DNA of 64,000 nucleotides from Photobacterium leiognathi (GTDB taxonomy: Bacteria > Pseudomonadota > Gammaproteobacteria > Enterobacterales > Vibrionaceae): positions 2,914,001-2,978,000 of the forward strand of contig NZ_CP131601.1 of assembly GCF_030685535.1 (NCBI RefSeq), read 5' to 3'. This document shows, in pieces, positions 43,575 through 54,723 of this stretch. The translations under genes were made by a program, and so were the position numbers. The notes beneath the pieces were generated by a model that saw nothing but the letters and a program-made list of their open reading frames with translations, searched no databases and was not told the origin of the DNA. The stretch's first letter is position 1. Each line of letters starts with the position of its first letter.

Positions 43575-43606
43575 ACTTACAGTTTCTATTTAAAAGCATA
43601 TTGCTG

Positions 43607-43690
43607 TTATTTTGTCATATTCTCGCTTTTATACATGTCAGCAAATACTGGCTTATATAACGCAACAAACTTGTTCATAAAACATGTCAT
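43607..43690 (-). CDS. Candidate 27-residue small protein
   Basis: ATG at 43690-43688, TAA at 43609-43607. GGAG sits seven bases ahead of the ATG, as good as any annotated gene here. The peptide MTCFMNKFVALYKPVFADMY continues to KSENMTK. It has an amphipathic aromatic helix rather than a clear membrane span. A terminator-like hairpin follows, so ribosome-binding site, frame and terminator form a self-contained unit. I do not recognise a family. Confidence 0.5.
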   Translation of the reverse strand: MTCFMNKFVALYKPVFADMYKSENMTK

Positions 43691-43893
43691 GTTAGATCTC
43701 CAATAAATAATGTATGCATTCACGAACATTGTTAGCTCATCTCATGACGTCGCTACCGTAAACGGGGATTTAAAAAGCTAGCTTCGCACAGCATCAGGTT
43801 ATTTTTATTATTTTCTAGTTGATGCTACGTCATTATTACAATGAGAATAACAGTATTGATTAAAAGAAAAATTTATTACATTTAGAGGATAAA

Positions 43894-44136
43894 TTACTTA
43901 TCCGCTGCTGATAGTAGCTTCTCAGCAAACGTCATTTTTGTATTCGCTGTTGTGATCACAATACCTGAGTGTGATTTATCTGCTGTACCATTTACAGCGT
44001 AGTGGCATGCTGACGTCGCTGTATTTTGTGGTGCATCAAATTGTACGTTACCTGTAAATGCACCATCTTTTGCAGAAGCTGTAAAAGAAGTAGCAATAAT
44101 AGCGGCAGTCAGTGTTGCTTTGATCATGGTGTTCAT
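43894..44136 (-). CDS. Small secreted protein, function unknown
   Basis: An 80-residue protein with signal peptide MNTMIKATLTAAIIATSFTASA. The mature part, about 58 residues, has one cysteine and Ser/Thr-rich strands (GAFTGNVQFDAPQ, HYAVNGTADKSHSGIVITTAN). AAGG precedes the ATG. No family recognised. The upstream region has an operator-like palindrome. Confidence 0.7.
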   Translation of the reverse strand: MNTMIKATLTAAIIATSFTASAKDGAFTGNVQFDAPQNTATSACHYAVNGTADKSHSGIVITTANTKMTFAEKLLSAADK

Positions 44137-44511
44137 CGGTAAACCTTCTATTTTATAATTATGAATAAACGCATCTCACGTTTCGATGGCGCTATATTAA
44201 CAATTACCCAAAAACACACAATACAACCAAAATACAAAAGATTATTACCAAAAGGTAATAATTAGATTTTTATCACTCAATGACTCACTGACAAAAAATA
44301 ACGAACAGAACTAAAACAAGTCTAAAAGGAATATTTCGAGTCATCGCAATCACTAATGTAATAACCTCCCCTTTAGTTATTCTTATTTCTCCCGTTCCGT
44401 GATCATCAACACGAAATCTTACTGCTTATTACAGCTTCAACACTAAGTTACGGTAAGTTTCTGGGTGGCTGTGATAAAATAAGAACGTTATTGTTGTTTT
44501 TTTGAGGTTTT
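44137..44511. other. Divergent intergenic region before zur
   Basis: 375 bases with no gene. It contains a perfect palindrome at 44241-44262 and a weaker AATAAC/GTTATT repeat near 44352-44375. It should hold promoters for zur and the secreted protein gene. Confidence 0.5.
44241..44262. repeat. Perfect 9-bp palindrome with AAAA centre
   Basis: ATTATTACC (44241-44249), AAAA, GGTAATAAT (44254-44262). It lies about 105 bases upstream of the secreted-protein gene and 250 upstream of zur. There is no T-tract, so an operator is likelier than a terminator. It does not match the Zur box I know. Confidence 0.5.
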
Positions 44512-44955
44512 ATGGCGGATCAAGCCCAACTATTAGCCAAAGCACAACAGCTCTGTGAAGAACGAGGTGTTCGGCTGACGCCACAACGTTTAAAAGTGTT
44601 AGCGTTGATCATTGAGCACCACAGTTCTGTTAGTGCTTATGAATTACTCGATCTCCTTAAGATCTCTGAGCCACAGGCAAAACCACCAACAATTTATCGT
44701 GCTTTAGATTTTCTATTAGCACAGGGCTTTATTCACAAAGTCGAGTCTACCAACAGCTATATTGCATGTTGTGTTCTCGGCCATGCCGATCACTGCTCAC
44801 AACTGTTAATTTGTGATGAATGTGGTTGTGTAGAAGAGTGCCATGACGATGAACTCGCAAAACTACTTCGTCAAAAATCAGAAAAATTTGGCTTTAAGAT
44901 CAATCATCACGTTGTTGAAAGCCATGGTGTTTGTGAGAAATGCCAAACCAAGTAA
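44512..44955 (+). CDS. zur: Zinc uptake regulator Zur
   Basis: Fur-family repressor of zinc-import genes. Winged-helix segment GVRLTPQRLKVLALI and KPPTIYRALDFLLAQGFIHKVES are specific to Zur. Zinc-site cysteines are CDECGCVEEC and the C-terminal CEKC. The length of 147 fits. The start has no strong GGAG, but the frame and N terminus fit the family. Confidence 0.95.
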   Translation: MADQAQLLAKAQQLCEERGVRLTPQRLKVLALIIEHHSSVSAYELLDLLKISEPQAKPPTIYRALDFLLAQGFIHKVESTNSYIACCVLGHADHCSQLLICDECGCVEECHDDELAKLLRQKSEKFGFKINHHVVESHGVCEKCQTK

Positions 44956-44994
44956 ACCAGTCATTTAACCTTAACTAACAGTCTAAAGATTATT

Positions 44995-45456
44995 ATGCGC
45001 GCAGAGTTTATTAACCCTTTTCTTGCTTCACTGATCAATGTGCTTAATACCATGGCATCAATGCCGATGACACCGCAAAAGCCAAGATTAAAGAAAGATG
45101 AAATTGCCCGTGGTGATGTCTCCGGATTAATTGGCATGATTGGTCCTAAAACCAAAGGCTCTATGTCGATCACCTTTGAACAGGAATTAGCCCTTGAGAT
45201 CATGCAACGCATGCTTGGAGAACGTCCTGCTGGTATCAATGAAGATGTCACCGATATGGTAGGTGAAATTACCAATATGGTGACTGGTGGTGCTAAACGT
45301 ACACTTGCTGAAAGTGGCTATGATTTTGATATGGCAACGCCAGCTGTTGTATCCGGCAAAGGGCATACCATTACCCATAAGTGCGACAACGCAATTATTT
45401 TAATGCCGTTTGATTCTGAATATGGCAAAGCTTATATCGAAATTTGCTTCGACTGA
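44995..45456 (+). CDS. cheX: Chemotaxis phosphatase CheX
   Basis: CheY-P phosphatase of the CheC/CheX/FliY group. The 153-residue protein has one active-site helix, DMVGEITNMVTGGAK (about 84-98), with the required E-x-x-N. The N-terminal MRAEFINPFLASLINVLNTM and C-terminal beta sheet are typical. It is not near other chemotaxis genes here. It follows zur by about 40 bases and may share a transcript. Confidence 0.9.
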   Translation: MRAEFINPFLASLINVLNTMASMPMTPQKPRLKKDEIARGDVSGLIGMIGPKTKGSMSITFEQELALEIMQRMLGERPAGINEDVTDMVGEITNMVTGGAKRTLAESGYDFDMATPAVVSGKGHTITHKCDNAIILMPFDSEYGKAYIEICFD

Positions 45457-45685
45457 TTTTTCACTCTCACAGCACTACTCTGCTGCACAATTAACTAACG
45501 GCTGGTTGATTGTGCTTACCCTTCCTATGTCTTTATTTATTAAGAGCTTTATTAATACCTTAATTCTTAAATAAAAGACTACTCATCGCCATTAATTCGG
45601 TCTAGACTAGATATCGTCATACGCACCTTGTCACCTATTGATAAGCGATGACTGCATATTATCTGTCTAAAAGGGAAAGACGTAC

Positions 45686-45892
45686 ATGAGTAAACTGACT
45701 GGAACCGTAAAATGGTTCAACGATGACAAAGGCTTTGGTTTTATTTCTGGCGCGGATGGTAAAGATGTGTTTGTACACTTCAGCGCAATCCAAGCTCAGG
45801 GACGCCGAACCTTACGCGAAGGCCAAAGTGTTGAGTTTATCGTAACTGATGGTCAGAAAGGTCCACAAGCTAGCGAAGTTGTTGCACTATAA
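45686..45892 (+). CDS. Cold-shock-domain protein (CspA family)
   Basis: A 68-residue single cold-shock domain with RNP1 KGFGFI and RNP2 VFVHF and a [13 protein letters not shown] start. It binds single-stranded RNA/DNA as an RNA chaperone. A gene-free stretch of about 230 bases precedes it, consistent with the long 5' leader of cold-regulated csp genes. I saw no definite cold-box. A strong terminator follows. Confidence 0.95.
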   Translation: MSKLTGTVKWFNDDKGFGFISGADGKDVFVHFSAIQAQGRRTLREGQSVEFIVTDGQKGPQASEVVAL

Positions 45893-45913
45893 AAGCCATT
45901 GCTAAGATGATAG

Positions 45914-45945
45914 AAAAACGCCGCTAATTAGCGGCGTTTTTATTT
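45914..45945. terminator. Bidirectional terminator between csp gene and pgi
   Basis: AAAAACGCCGCT (45914-45925) and AGCGGCGTTTTT (45930-45941) form a 12-bp stem with tracts on both sides. Confidence 0.93.
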
Positions 45946-45965
45946 ATCAGTACATTAACTTAGGC

Positions 45966-47627
<1,662 letters not shown>

Positions 47628-47807
47628 CTAATTTTGTTATGTTCATCTTCCGCTCTCATTGTGTTCCTGCGAAAGATCCCCGATTTATGCTCGTTAGCCT
47701 ATGATAAAGGCTTCTTTATAATTTTTTGATCACTCGTGATAATGCGACGAAAGGCATTGATCGTCATTGCGTTCAATCACGAAAACTTGAATGCATCATA
47801 CCTGTAT

Positions 47808-47831
47808 TTCGCATCAATGTAATAATGCGAA
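47808..47831. repeat. Palindrome between pgi and yjbQ
   Basis: TTCGCAT (47808-47814) and ATGCGAA (47825-47831) are perfect inverted repeats separated by ten bases, in the divergent promoter region. Possible operator; the regulator is unknown. Confidence 0.4.
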
Positions 47832-47873
47832 TAACTAATTAAACTAAAAGGTTAAACCTATAGGTAAATAGCC

Positions 47874-48293
47874 ATGTGGTATCAAAAAACAATTAATCTT
47901 ACTCCTCAAAAGCGTGGTTTTCACCTGATCACTGACGAAATAGAGCAACATTTAACTGAGATCCGACCTTTAACGGTAGGATTGGTGCATTGTTTCATTC
48001 AACACACCTCAGCTAGCCTGACCATAAACGAAAATGCTGATCCGACGGTTCGTTACGATATGGAGCAACACTTTAACCGTTTTGTGCCAGAGCGCGCTCC
48101 CTATTACCAACATACTTATGAAGGTGATGATGACATGCCAGCGCATATCAAAAGCTCATTGCTTGGTAACAGTATTTCTATTCCTATTTCACAAGGACGC
48201 TTAGCTCTAGGAACATGGCAAGGTATTTACTTAGGTGAGCACCGCGACCACGGTGGCGCTCGCCGTGTCGTGATCACCATTCAGGGTGAATAA
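47874..48293 (+). CDS. yjbQ: YjbQ-family protein (secondary thiamine-phosphate synthase type)
   Basis: A 139-residue UPF0047 protein with [24 protein letters not shown], the histidine-rich [12 protein letters not shown] and the C-terminal [25 protein letters not shown]. coli YjbQ has weak thiamine-phosphate synthase activity; the true role is uncertain. Complete, and divergent from pgi. Confidence 0.92.
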   Translation: MWYQKTINLTPQKRGFHLITDEIEQHLTEIRPLTVGLVHCFIQHTSASLTINENADPTVRYDMEQHFNRFVPERAPYYQHTYEGDDDMPAHIKSSLLGNSISIPISQGRLALGTWQGIYLGEHRDHGGARRVVITIQGE

Positions 48294-48300
48294 AAACACA

Positions 48301-48337
48301 AAAGCGCGGCTTATCTTCATCAATAAGCTGCGCTTTC
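48301..48337. terminator. Terminator between yjbQ and the BamA-like gene
   Basis: AAAGCGCGGCTTAT and ATAAGCTGCGCTTT pair with one mismatch around a nine-base loop. It lies between convergent genes. Confidence 0.75.
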
Positions 48338-48343
48338 TATTCA

Positions 48344-49612
48344 TTAAAACGGTTGGTTAACCATGACTCTGAAGATACTCTCTTCATTGCCCCACGCCAT
48401 TTCAGTACGTACAACGACTCCTTCAACTTGGAATCTTACCGCACCACCTGCGCTCCATTTCATGCTCGAGTGCAGCTCCGAAACGTTATAACTGTCAGCC
48501 ACTCGCCCTACATCAGCAAATGCAACCCACTGCCACCATGGCACGTCGTACCAATTAAACACCTACCAATCGCCTAGAGGTTGCCATTCTGGCATTACAC
48601 GATATTCTGCGCTGTAACTAATGGCTGAGCGTCCAACAAAGCGTCCAGTTTGATAGCTACGCAAGCGATATAAACCGCCAAGCTTTACCCCTGCATATTC
48701 AGGTGGGCGATGATAACCATGCTCAGCATCAGTGTTATTCCAACTAGGGGTATCAGCTGTATAAACGTTAAATGCAAATACTTGCTGATCAAATAGATTG
48801 TCCCATTTACCCAAATCCCAATACCAGCTTTGGTTAAGCTCCCACTTCCACCAGCTTGTTTGATCGGAAGTATCAGGGGCATAAGTCAGCTTAATCTGAG
48901 TTTTACTCCCTTGTGTCGGATTAGCACTTCGATCTTGGTTATTCCACTCAAAACGGGTTTCTAAGCCCCAAACGCTATCGTTAGTGGCAAAATCAGAAGG
49001 AGGAAGTTGAGTGTTATTTGCAAACTTACGTGCTTGATAGAACGGACGCAAATCAATTGATGAGACGCCACTTTCCCAAGGCGTGTGCCCTGTGAGTTTA
49101 CGTGATGGATATAGTGCCGCTTTGATTGGATCATGCTTAGCTTGCCCGATAGGCAATATATAACGGGCACTTAATTGATGCAGTGCTTCTTGCGCATCGG
49201 CAATGATCATTTCGTCTGCATGGGAGTTAATTTGTGCTGCTTTACCAACGTAGTAATTAAAATCTTTATAATCACCACTGTAGAGCTCTGCGCCAAATAA
49301 CCAACGGCTATCCGGTGATAGTGCATAATTGTAAGCACCTAAATAGGTCATCCAAGTGCCTTTATCTGTCACCAGTCCGGCACCTAGTAAAGATGCTTGA
49401 GGTTGTCCGGCTTTTTTCACTACACCTACCACACCCGCAGAAAGCCCCATGCTATCGGTAGAAAACATAAATGGCACTGCTGCAATGTCAGAATCCGATG
49501 TTTCTGACTTAGGCGATGCATGAATATCTACTGGTTCATTTTCAGCATGAATGTCCGCTGAAACCAACAAAGCCGCGGCAATTGCCACGGCTTTTATTTT
49601 TCTTTCTTCCAT
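48344..49612 (-). pseudogene. BamA/TamA-type outer-membrane barrel gene, interrupted by TAG
   Basis: A 422-codon frame for an exported Omp85-superfamily barrel without POTRA domains. It has a signal peptide (MEERKIKAVAIAAALLVSADIHA), MGLSAGVVGVVKK and YAGVKLGGLYRLRSYQTGRFVGRSAISYSAEYR, which holds the conserved RLRSY motif. TAG at 48565-48563 stops it at codon 350, after EWQPLGDW. The same frame then runs on as VFNWYDVPWWQWVAFADVGR to RVMVNQPF at 48344, a typical barrel C terminus. No bases are gained or lost. Without the last 72 residues the barrel would lack its final strands. Readthrough or sequence error are alternatives. Confidence 0.9.
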
Positions 49613-49639
49613 TAAAACAAATCGTCCAACGCTGAGTTG

Positions 49640-50719
49640 TTATGTGTATGCCATCGCAACTCGTGGGGTTAATTTTGTAATAAGCTCATAAGCAATGGTG
49701 CCAATGTGCTCTGCAACGATTTCAGCAGGTAATCCTTCGCCCCATAAAATAGCAGTATCACCAACTTTATCTTGCGCATCAGGACCCAAATCGACCGTTA
49801 GCATATCCATAGAAACACGACCTGCCATTGGTACAATACGACCATTAACCAGAACGGGGGTACCATTGGGTGCTGAACGTGGGTAGCCATCACCGTAACC
49901 AATCGCAATCACACCCATTTTGGTGTCTCGCTCACTGGTCCAGATACCACCGTAACCGACTTTTTCCCCTTTCTTCACATCACGTACCGCAATAATGCTC
50001 GACGTTAATGTCATTACCGGCTTTAAATCGTAAGCTGATGCATAACGCTCAGGCTCATTAAACGGTGATACACCGTACATGATGATCCCTGGGCGGATCC
50101 ATTCTAACTGACTGTCAGGCCAAGCTAACACGCCAGCCGACGCCGCCAGTGAACGTTCACCTTGATAATCTTGGGTAAGATTTAAGAAAGTATCTAACTG
50201 CTGCAATGTAATGTCTGAACTTAAATCGTCAGCATTACCAAAATGACTAATAAAGCGCAGTGGCTTAGCGACGTTCTCACACGCATTTAAGCGCGCCATA
50301 AAATCAGTCAGATCTTCAGGACGTACACCTAAGCGGTGCATACCCGTATCAATTTTTACCCATACCTTCACTTGGCTCTCAAGTTCAGCTTGCTCAAGTG
50401 CTTCCAATTGCTCTATCGAGTGCACCACAGTATGAATATTATTGGTCACTAATACTGGTAAATCACTCGGTGCGTAGAAACCTTCTAATAACAAGATAGG
50501 TTTTACTACTCCACCTGCACGTAACATTAAGGCTTCTTCAATACGTGCCACACCATAGGCATCAACATTAGTCAGGCTTTGGGCTACTCGCAGTAGTCCA
50601 TGTCCATAAGCGTTTGCTTTAACGACCGCTAAAATTTTACTGTTCGGTGCTTGTTGACGGATCAGACCCAAATTATGAGCCAAAGCGTCGGTATCTATAT
50701 GCGCGGTTGCTGCTTTCAT
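49640..50719 (-). CDS. alr: Alanine racemase
   Basis: PLP enzyme making D-alanine for peptidoglycan. The PLP lysine is in ILAVVKANAYGHGLLRVA (about residue 34). WVKIDTGMHRLGV, FISHFGNADD, GIIMYGVSPF and GYGDGYPRSAP follow, with the catalytic tyrosine region RVSMDMLTVD. Length 359 is usual. It follows dnaB by about 27 bases, the common dnaB-alr arrangement. Confidence 0.97.
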   Translation of the reverse strand: MKAATAHIDTDALAHNLGLIRQQAPNSKILAVVKANAYGHGLLRVAQSLTNVDAYGVARIEEALMLRAGGVVKPILLLEGFYAPSDLPVLVTNNIHTVVHSIEQLEALEQAELESQVKVWVKIDTGMHRLGVRPEDLTDFMARLNACENVAKPLRFISHFGNADDLSSDITLQQLDTFLNLTQDYQGERSLAASAGVLAWPDSQLEWIRPGIIMYGVSPFNEPERYASAYDLKPVMTLTSSIIAVRDVKKGEKVGYGGIWTSERDTKMGVIAIGYGDGYPRSAPNGTPVLVNGRIVPMAGRVSMDMLTVDLGPDAQDKVGDTAILWGEGLPAEIVAEHIGTIAYELITKLTPRVAMAYT

Positions 50720-50746
50720 CCAAAATCCTAAATAATTTTCTAACGC

Positions 50747-52144
50747 TTACTCTTCGTCGTAAGCAGGGCCAGCATAGTTATCAAAGCGAGAGAACTGGCC
50801 TTGGAAGGTCAGGCGAACGGTACCAATAGGACCATTACGTTGCTTACCTAAAATAATTTCAGCGATCCCTTTTAGGGCACTGTCTTCGTGATAAACCTCA
50901 TCACGATAAATAAACATAATTAAGTCGGCATCCTGCTCGATCGCACCAGATTCACGCAAGTCTGAGTTAACAGGGCGTTTATCAGCACGTTGCTCCAACG
51001 ATCGGTTAAGCTGCGATAGCGCAACAACCGGGACGTTTAATTCTTTCGCAAGGGCTTTTAGTGAGCGAGAGATCTCGGCAATTTCTAAGGTACGGTTATC
51101 TTGCAGACCCGGCACACGCATAAGCTGAAGGTAATCGATCATAATAAGGCTTAAACCACCATTATCACGGGCAATACGACGTGCACGAGAGCGTACTTCC
51201 GTCGGTGTCAGACCAGAACTATCATCAATGTACATATTCTTCTTCTCCATCAGAATACCCATTGTTGATGAAATACGTGCCCAGTCTTCATCATCTAATT
51301 GACCAGTACGAATTTTAGTTTGGTCGACGCGTGATAGTGACGCCAACATACGCATCATGATCTGCTCTGCGGGCATCTCTAACGAGAAAATAAGTACAGG
51401 TTTTTCTTGCTCCATTGCTGCGTTTTCACACAAGTTCATCGCAAACGTGGTTTTACCCATCGATGGACGCGCCGCCACAATGATCAAATCGGAACCTTGC
51501 AAGCCTGCGGTTTTCTTATTCAGATCAGTAAAGCCTGTGGATACACCTGTTACACCATCTTGTGGTGATTGGTATAAGATCTCGATACGCTCTAAAGTCT
51601 TTTCTAAGATCGTATCAACGTTTTGCGGACCTTCTTTATCGTTAGTACGTTGTTCCGCAATCGCAAAAACTTTACTCTCCGCCATATCCAGCAAATCTTC
51701 ACTGGTGCGGCCTTGAGGATCATAACCAGCATCTGCAATCTCGTTCGCTACACCAATCATGTCACGAATAAGTGCGCGCTCACGCACAATATCAGCATAG
51801 GCTAAGATATTTGCCGCAGACGGGGTATTTTTCGCAAGCTCGGCTAAATAAGCAAAGCCACCGACATCATCAAGCGTGCTAGATTGTTCTAGGTGCTCAG
51901 ATAAGGTGATTAAATCTAGCGGTTGGCCTGCTTCTAATAGTGCAGCCGTTGCCTGAAAGATAATCCGGTGTGGACGACTGTAGAAATCATTAGCCACCAC
52001 TTTTTCAGCGACCATATCCCACTTTTCGTTATCCAACATCAAACCACCAAGAACAGATTGCTCAGCCTCTAGCGAGTGAGGCGGCATCTTAATGGCGTCC
52101 ATTTGGTTATCTTTAGGTTTTTTCGGTTTACTATTATCTGCCAT
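50747..52144 (-). CDS. dnaB: Replicative DNA helicase DnaB
   Basis: Hexameric helicase of the replication fork. The N-terminal domain starts PPHSLEAEQSVLGGLMLD (about 21-38). The RecA-like domain carries Walker A ARPSMGKTTFAMNLC (about 226-240), SLEMPAEQIMMRML, Walker B LIMIDYLQLM and the NSDLRESGAIEQDADLIMFIYRDEVY segment. No intein or truncation. Length 465. Confidence 0.98.
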   Translation of the reverse strand: MADNSKPKKPKDNQMDAIKMPPHSLEAEQSVLGGLMLDNEKWDMVAEKVVANDFYSRPHRIIFQATAALLEAGQPLDLITLSEHLEQSSTLDDVGGFAYLAELAKNTPSAANILAYADIVRERALIRDMIGVANEIADAGYDPQGRTSEDLLDMAESKVFAIAEQRTNDKEGPQNVDTILEKTLERIEILYQSPQDGVTGVSTGFTDLNKKTAGLQGSDLIIVAARPSMGKTTFAMNLCENAAMEQEKPVLIFSLEMPAEQIMMRMLASLSRVDQTKIRTGQLDDEDWARISSTMGILMEKKNMYIDDSSGLTPTEVRSRARRIARDNGGLSLIMIDYLQLMRVPGLQDNRTLEIAEISRSLKALAKELNVPVVALSQLNRSLEQRADKRPVNSDLRESGAIEQDADLIMFIYRDEVYHEDSALKGIAEIILGKQRNGPIGTVRLTFQGQFSRFDNYAGPAYDEE

Positions 52145-52357
52145 AGAAATTGCGCATTAGCCAAGAACAAGAATGAAGCGTATTAGTATACCTCATCCAT
52201 TCGGATCTGAGCAGTCATAAACGTATGACTCTTATCAAACCTCTCTGCTATTAATTATGCGCCTTTTTGAAGTAACTGGTAGTTGAGTACAACGATTCCT
52301 AACCAAAAGCTGACAAATTTGAGTTAGAATGCGGACGCACAATGCTTATCATCAATC

Positions 52358-53143
52358 ATGCTTATTCGACGACCTGCCGTGGGAGGAACTTTGGCAAGAT
52401 ACCTACTGACTTTATTGCTGCTTGCCAATACGGCAGCTTACGCTGCTGACGATCAAGACACTGAAGATACCTCACCCACACATTTTAAAAGTGAAGTTGG
52501 CTTAGGCTTTACCTCACTGGCAGGGAATTCTGATTCACAAACCTTAAATGCCAATTACAATCTGGAATACATCAACGGACGTTACAAAACCGATGCTGAT
52601 ACCAGCCTGTTAATGGCGAAGAAAAACGGTGAAGAAGATAAGCGTAAAATCTCGACTAATCTAAAATCCCAAATGATGATCCGAGATGGTTACTACCTGT
52701 ATGCCAATGGTAGTTATATTGATGACCGTTATGGCCCTTACTATGTGGACTCCCTAGTCTCTGCTAGTATCGGTTACCGTTTATTTAGCTACGAGACTTT
52801 CCAAACCTTGATCGATATCGGTCCGGGCTTTCGTCACCAAGATCCGAATCTGGATGAAATCGATGGCGATATTGTCAAACCAGAAGTGGTAAATGAAGGG
52901 GTATTACAAAGCTCTGTCACCATGTCATGGAAACCACTGAAAACCTTAACTCTCGACAATAAAATCAATGTGGTCGCAGGTAAAAGTAACACCACAATCC
53001 AAAACGATTTATCTGTCACCAATTCCATTACCGATAATCTAGGCTTAAGTGTTGGCTTTAACTATACCTATTACACTTGGGTACCAGCCAACATGAAGAA
53101 TTTCGATTCCAGTACAATTGTCAGCTTGATCTATAGCATGTAA
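52358..53143 (+). CDS. DUF481 (YdiY-like) outer-membrane protein
   Basis: An exported barrel-forming protein of 261 residues with signal peptide RYLLTLLLLANTAAYA and the DUF481 start VGLGFTSLAGNSDSQTLNANYNLEY. Amphipathic strands run to the terminal FDSSTIVSLIYSM. Function unknown. The ATG at 52358 has no ribosome-binding site. A TTG at 52391 lies four bases after GGGAGG and still keeps the whole signal peptide, so it may be the true start. Confidence 0.87.
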   Translation: MLIRRPAVGGTLARYLLTLLLLANTAAYAADDQDTEDTSPTHFKSEVGLGFTSLAGNSDSQTLNANYNLEYINGRYKTDADTSLLMAKKNGEEDKRKISTNLKSQMMIRDGYYLYANGSYIDDRYGPYYVDSLVSASIGYRLFSYETFQTLIDIGPGFRHQDPNLDEIDGDIVKPEVVNEGVLQSSVTMSWKPLKTLTLDNKINVVAGKSNTTIQNDLSVTNSITDNLGLSVGFNYTYYTWVPANMKNFDSSTIVSLIYSM

Positions 53144-53183
53144 TCAGTACGAGACAGCTGAAGGTTTGCCGAAATGCAGATAC

Positions 53184-53213
53184 AAAAAAACCAGCCCGAA
53201 GGCTGGTTTTTTT
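53184..53213. terminator. Bidirectional terminator
   Basis: AAAAAACCAGCC, CGAA loop, GGCTGGTTTTTTT. It ends the DUF481 gene and, on the minus strand, the rpsF operon. Confidence 0.94.
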
Positions 53214-53232
53214 CTATTAAAGCTAAAAGCTA

Positions 53233-53685
53233 TTACTCTGCAGCAACAACGTTTAGTTTAACAGTTGCGAATACATCAGAGTTTAGCTGAACGCTAACTT
53301 CGAATTCGCCAGTAGTACGTAGTGCACCTTCAGGTAGACGTACTTCGCTCTTAACTAGTGAAACGCCAGCTGCAGTTACAGCGTCAGCGATGTCACGAGT
53401 ACCGATAGAACCGAATAGTTTACCTTCGTCACCAGCTTTAGAAGCGATAACTACTGCTTCTAGAGCGTTTAATGCTTCAGCGCGAGCTTGAGCAGCAGCT
53501 TGTTGCTCAGCAACTTTAGCTTCTAGCTCTGCACGACGTGCTTCGAACATTTCAACGTTAGCTTTAGTTGCCATTACTGCCTTAGCTTGTGGGATAAGGA
53601 AGTTACGAGCGTAGCCAGCTTTAACGTTAACTTGGTCGCCAAGGCCACCTAGGTTAGCGATTTTATCAAGTAGAATAACTTGCAT
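53233..53685 (-). CDS. rplI: 50S ribosomal protein L9
   Basis: L9 with the N-terminal signature [32 protein letters not shown], the long connecting helix (about 41-75) and the C-terminal rRNA-binding domain. The length of 150 is normal. Last gene of rpsF-priB-rpsR-rplI. Confidence 0.98.
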   Translation of the reverse strand: MQVILLDKIANLGGLGDQVNVKAGYARNFLIPQAKAVMATKANVEMFEARRAELEAKVAEQQAAAQARAEALNALEAVVIASKAGDEGKLFGSIGTRDIADAVTAAGVSLVKSEVRLPEGALRTTGEFEVSVQLNSDVFATVKLNVVAAE

Positions 53686-53723
53686 TATCTTGTCCTCTAT
53701 AAAAGTCTAAAAACTACTACCGA

Positions 53724-53954
<231 letters not shown>

Positions 53955-53966
53955 CTATCTCCTGAT

Positions 53967-54269
53967 CTAAATTATGTCAATGTGATCGGCATGCAATACT
54001 AATTTACCAATGCCATTTCGGCTAGTTTGATAAGAGATAAAACCTCCTACCTTAACATTGCTTCCGATAGCTAAATCTTGAGTGAGTACTTGTTGACCGT
54101 TGCCGCTGACTACCACGTTAATATAGCAATATACTTGACGTGGTAAGCCGACTTCCTGTTGTATCGAGCGATGCTCAAGCACAAAGTGACAATGAGAAAT
54201 GCCCGCAGGAGATTGGCTTCGTTTGGGTTCTTTAGCAATAAAGCCAACTAACTCCAGACGATTGGTCAT
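53967..54269 (-). CDS. priB: Primosomal replication protein N (PriB)
   Basis: A 100-residue single-strand-binding OB-fold protein that helps restart replication forks with PriA and DnaT. NRLELVGFIAKEPKRSQSPAG and HCHFVLEHRS are typical. It lies between rpsF and rpsR as in E. coli. It ends with TAG, which shows amber is used as a normal stop in this genome. Confidence 0.96.
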   Translation of the reverse strand: MTNRLELVGFIAKEPKRSQSPAGISHCHFVLEHRSIQQEVGLPRQVYCYINVVVSGNGQQVLTQDLAIGSNVKVGGFISYQTSRNGIGKLVLHADHIDII

Positions 54270-54278
54270 TGATACAAA

Positions 54279-54665
54279 TTACTCAGCAGCTGCTTCGCCT
54301 TCAGATTGTGCTTCTGCACGATCTTCACGCTTAGTGAAACGCTCTTCTTTAGCCTTCATCATTGGAGATGGCTCAGTAACAGCGTTCTTAGTACGCATGA
54401 TCATGTTACGGATCACTGCGTCGTTGAAGCGGAAGTTTGACTCAAGCTCGTCAACTACAGACTGCTCAGCTTCAACGTTCATTAGAACGTAGTGTGCTTT
54501 GTGCAGTTTGTTGATTGGGTAAGCCATTTGACGACGGCCCCAATCTTCTAGACGGTGAATCTGACCACCAGAATCTTTGATAGCAGCAGTGTAACGCTCG
54601 ATCATGCCAGCAACTTGCTCGCTTTGATCAGGGTGCACCATGAATACGATTTCGTAATGACGCAT
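54279..54665 (-). CDS. rpsF: 30S ribosomal protein S6
   Basis: 128 residues: [52 protein letters not shown], and an acidic E/A-rich tail as in other gammaproteobacteria. TAAGGAGC precedes the ATG. First gene of the operon. Confidence 0.98.
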   Translation of the reverse strand: MRHYEIVFMVHPDQSEQVAGMIERYTAAIKDSGGQIHRLEDWGRRQMAYPINKLHKAHYVLMNVEAEQSVVDELESNFRFNDAVIRNMIMRTKNAVTEPSPMMKAKEERFTKREDRAEAQSEGEAAAE

Positions 54666-54689
54666 AGGTTGCTCCTTACGGATTATTCA

Positions 54690-54723
54690 GCTTCCCTTGT
54701 TGGCTCGGTTATCCTGGGGAAGC
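54690..54723 (-). promoter_or_regulatory. Leader hairpin of the rpsF operon (candidate S6:S18 site)
   Basis: On the minus strand GCTTCCC (54723-54717) and GGGAAGC (54696-54690) form a perfect stem about 25 bases before the rpsF start. The loop holds ACCGAGCC. Leaders of rpsF operons carry an S6:S18-binding motif with an unpaired CCG; position and the CCG fit, but the exact known fold was not verified. Confidence 0.5.

Larger units (their letters stand above)
43341..43893. other. Region between dusA and the 80-residue protein gene
   Basis: 553 bases with no long gene. It holds the 27-residue candidate (43607-43690) and its terminator-like hairpin, both listed separately. The stretch 43341-43540 upstream of dusA should carry the dusA promoter; no convincing hexamer pair was picked. 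Confidence 0.5.

Noticed and set aside
45457..45685. A riboswitch ahead of the cold-shock gene
   Set aside because: Only a gene-free leader is visible; no conserved aptamer could be recognised by eye.
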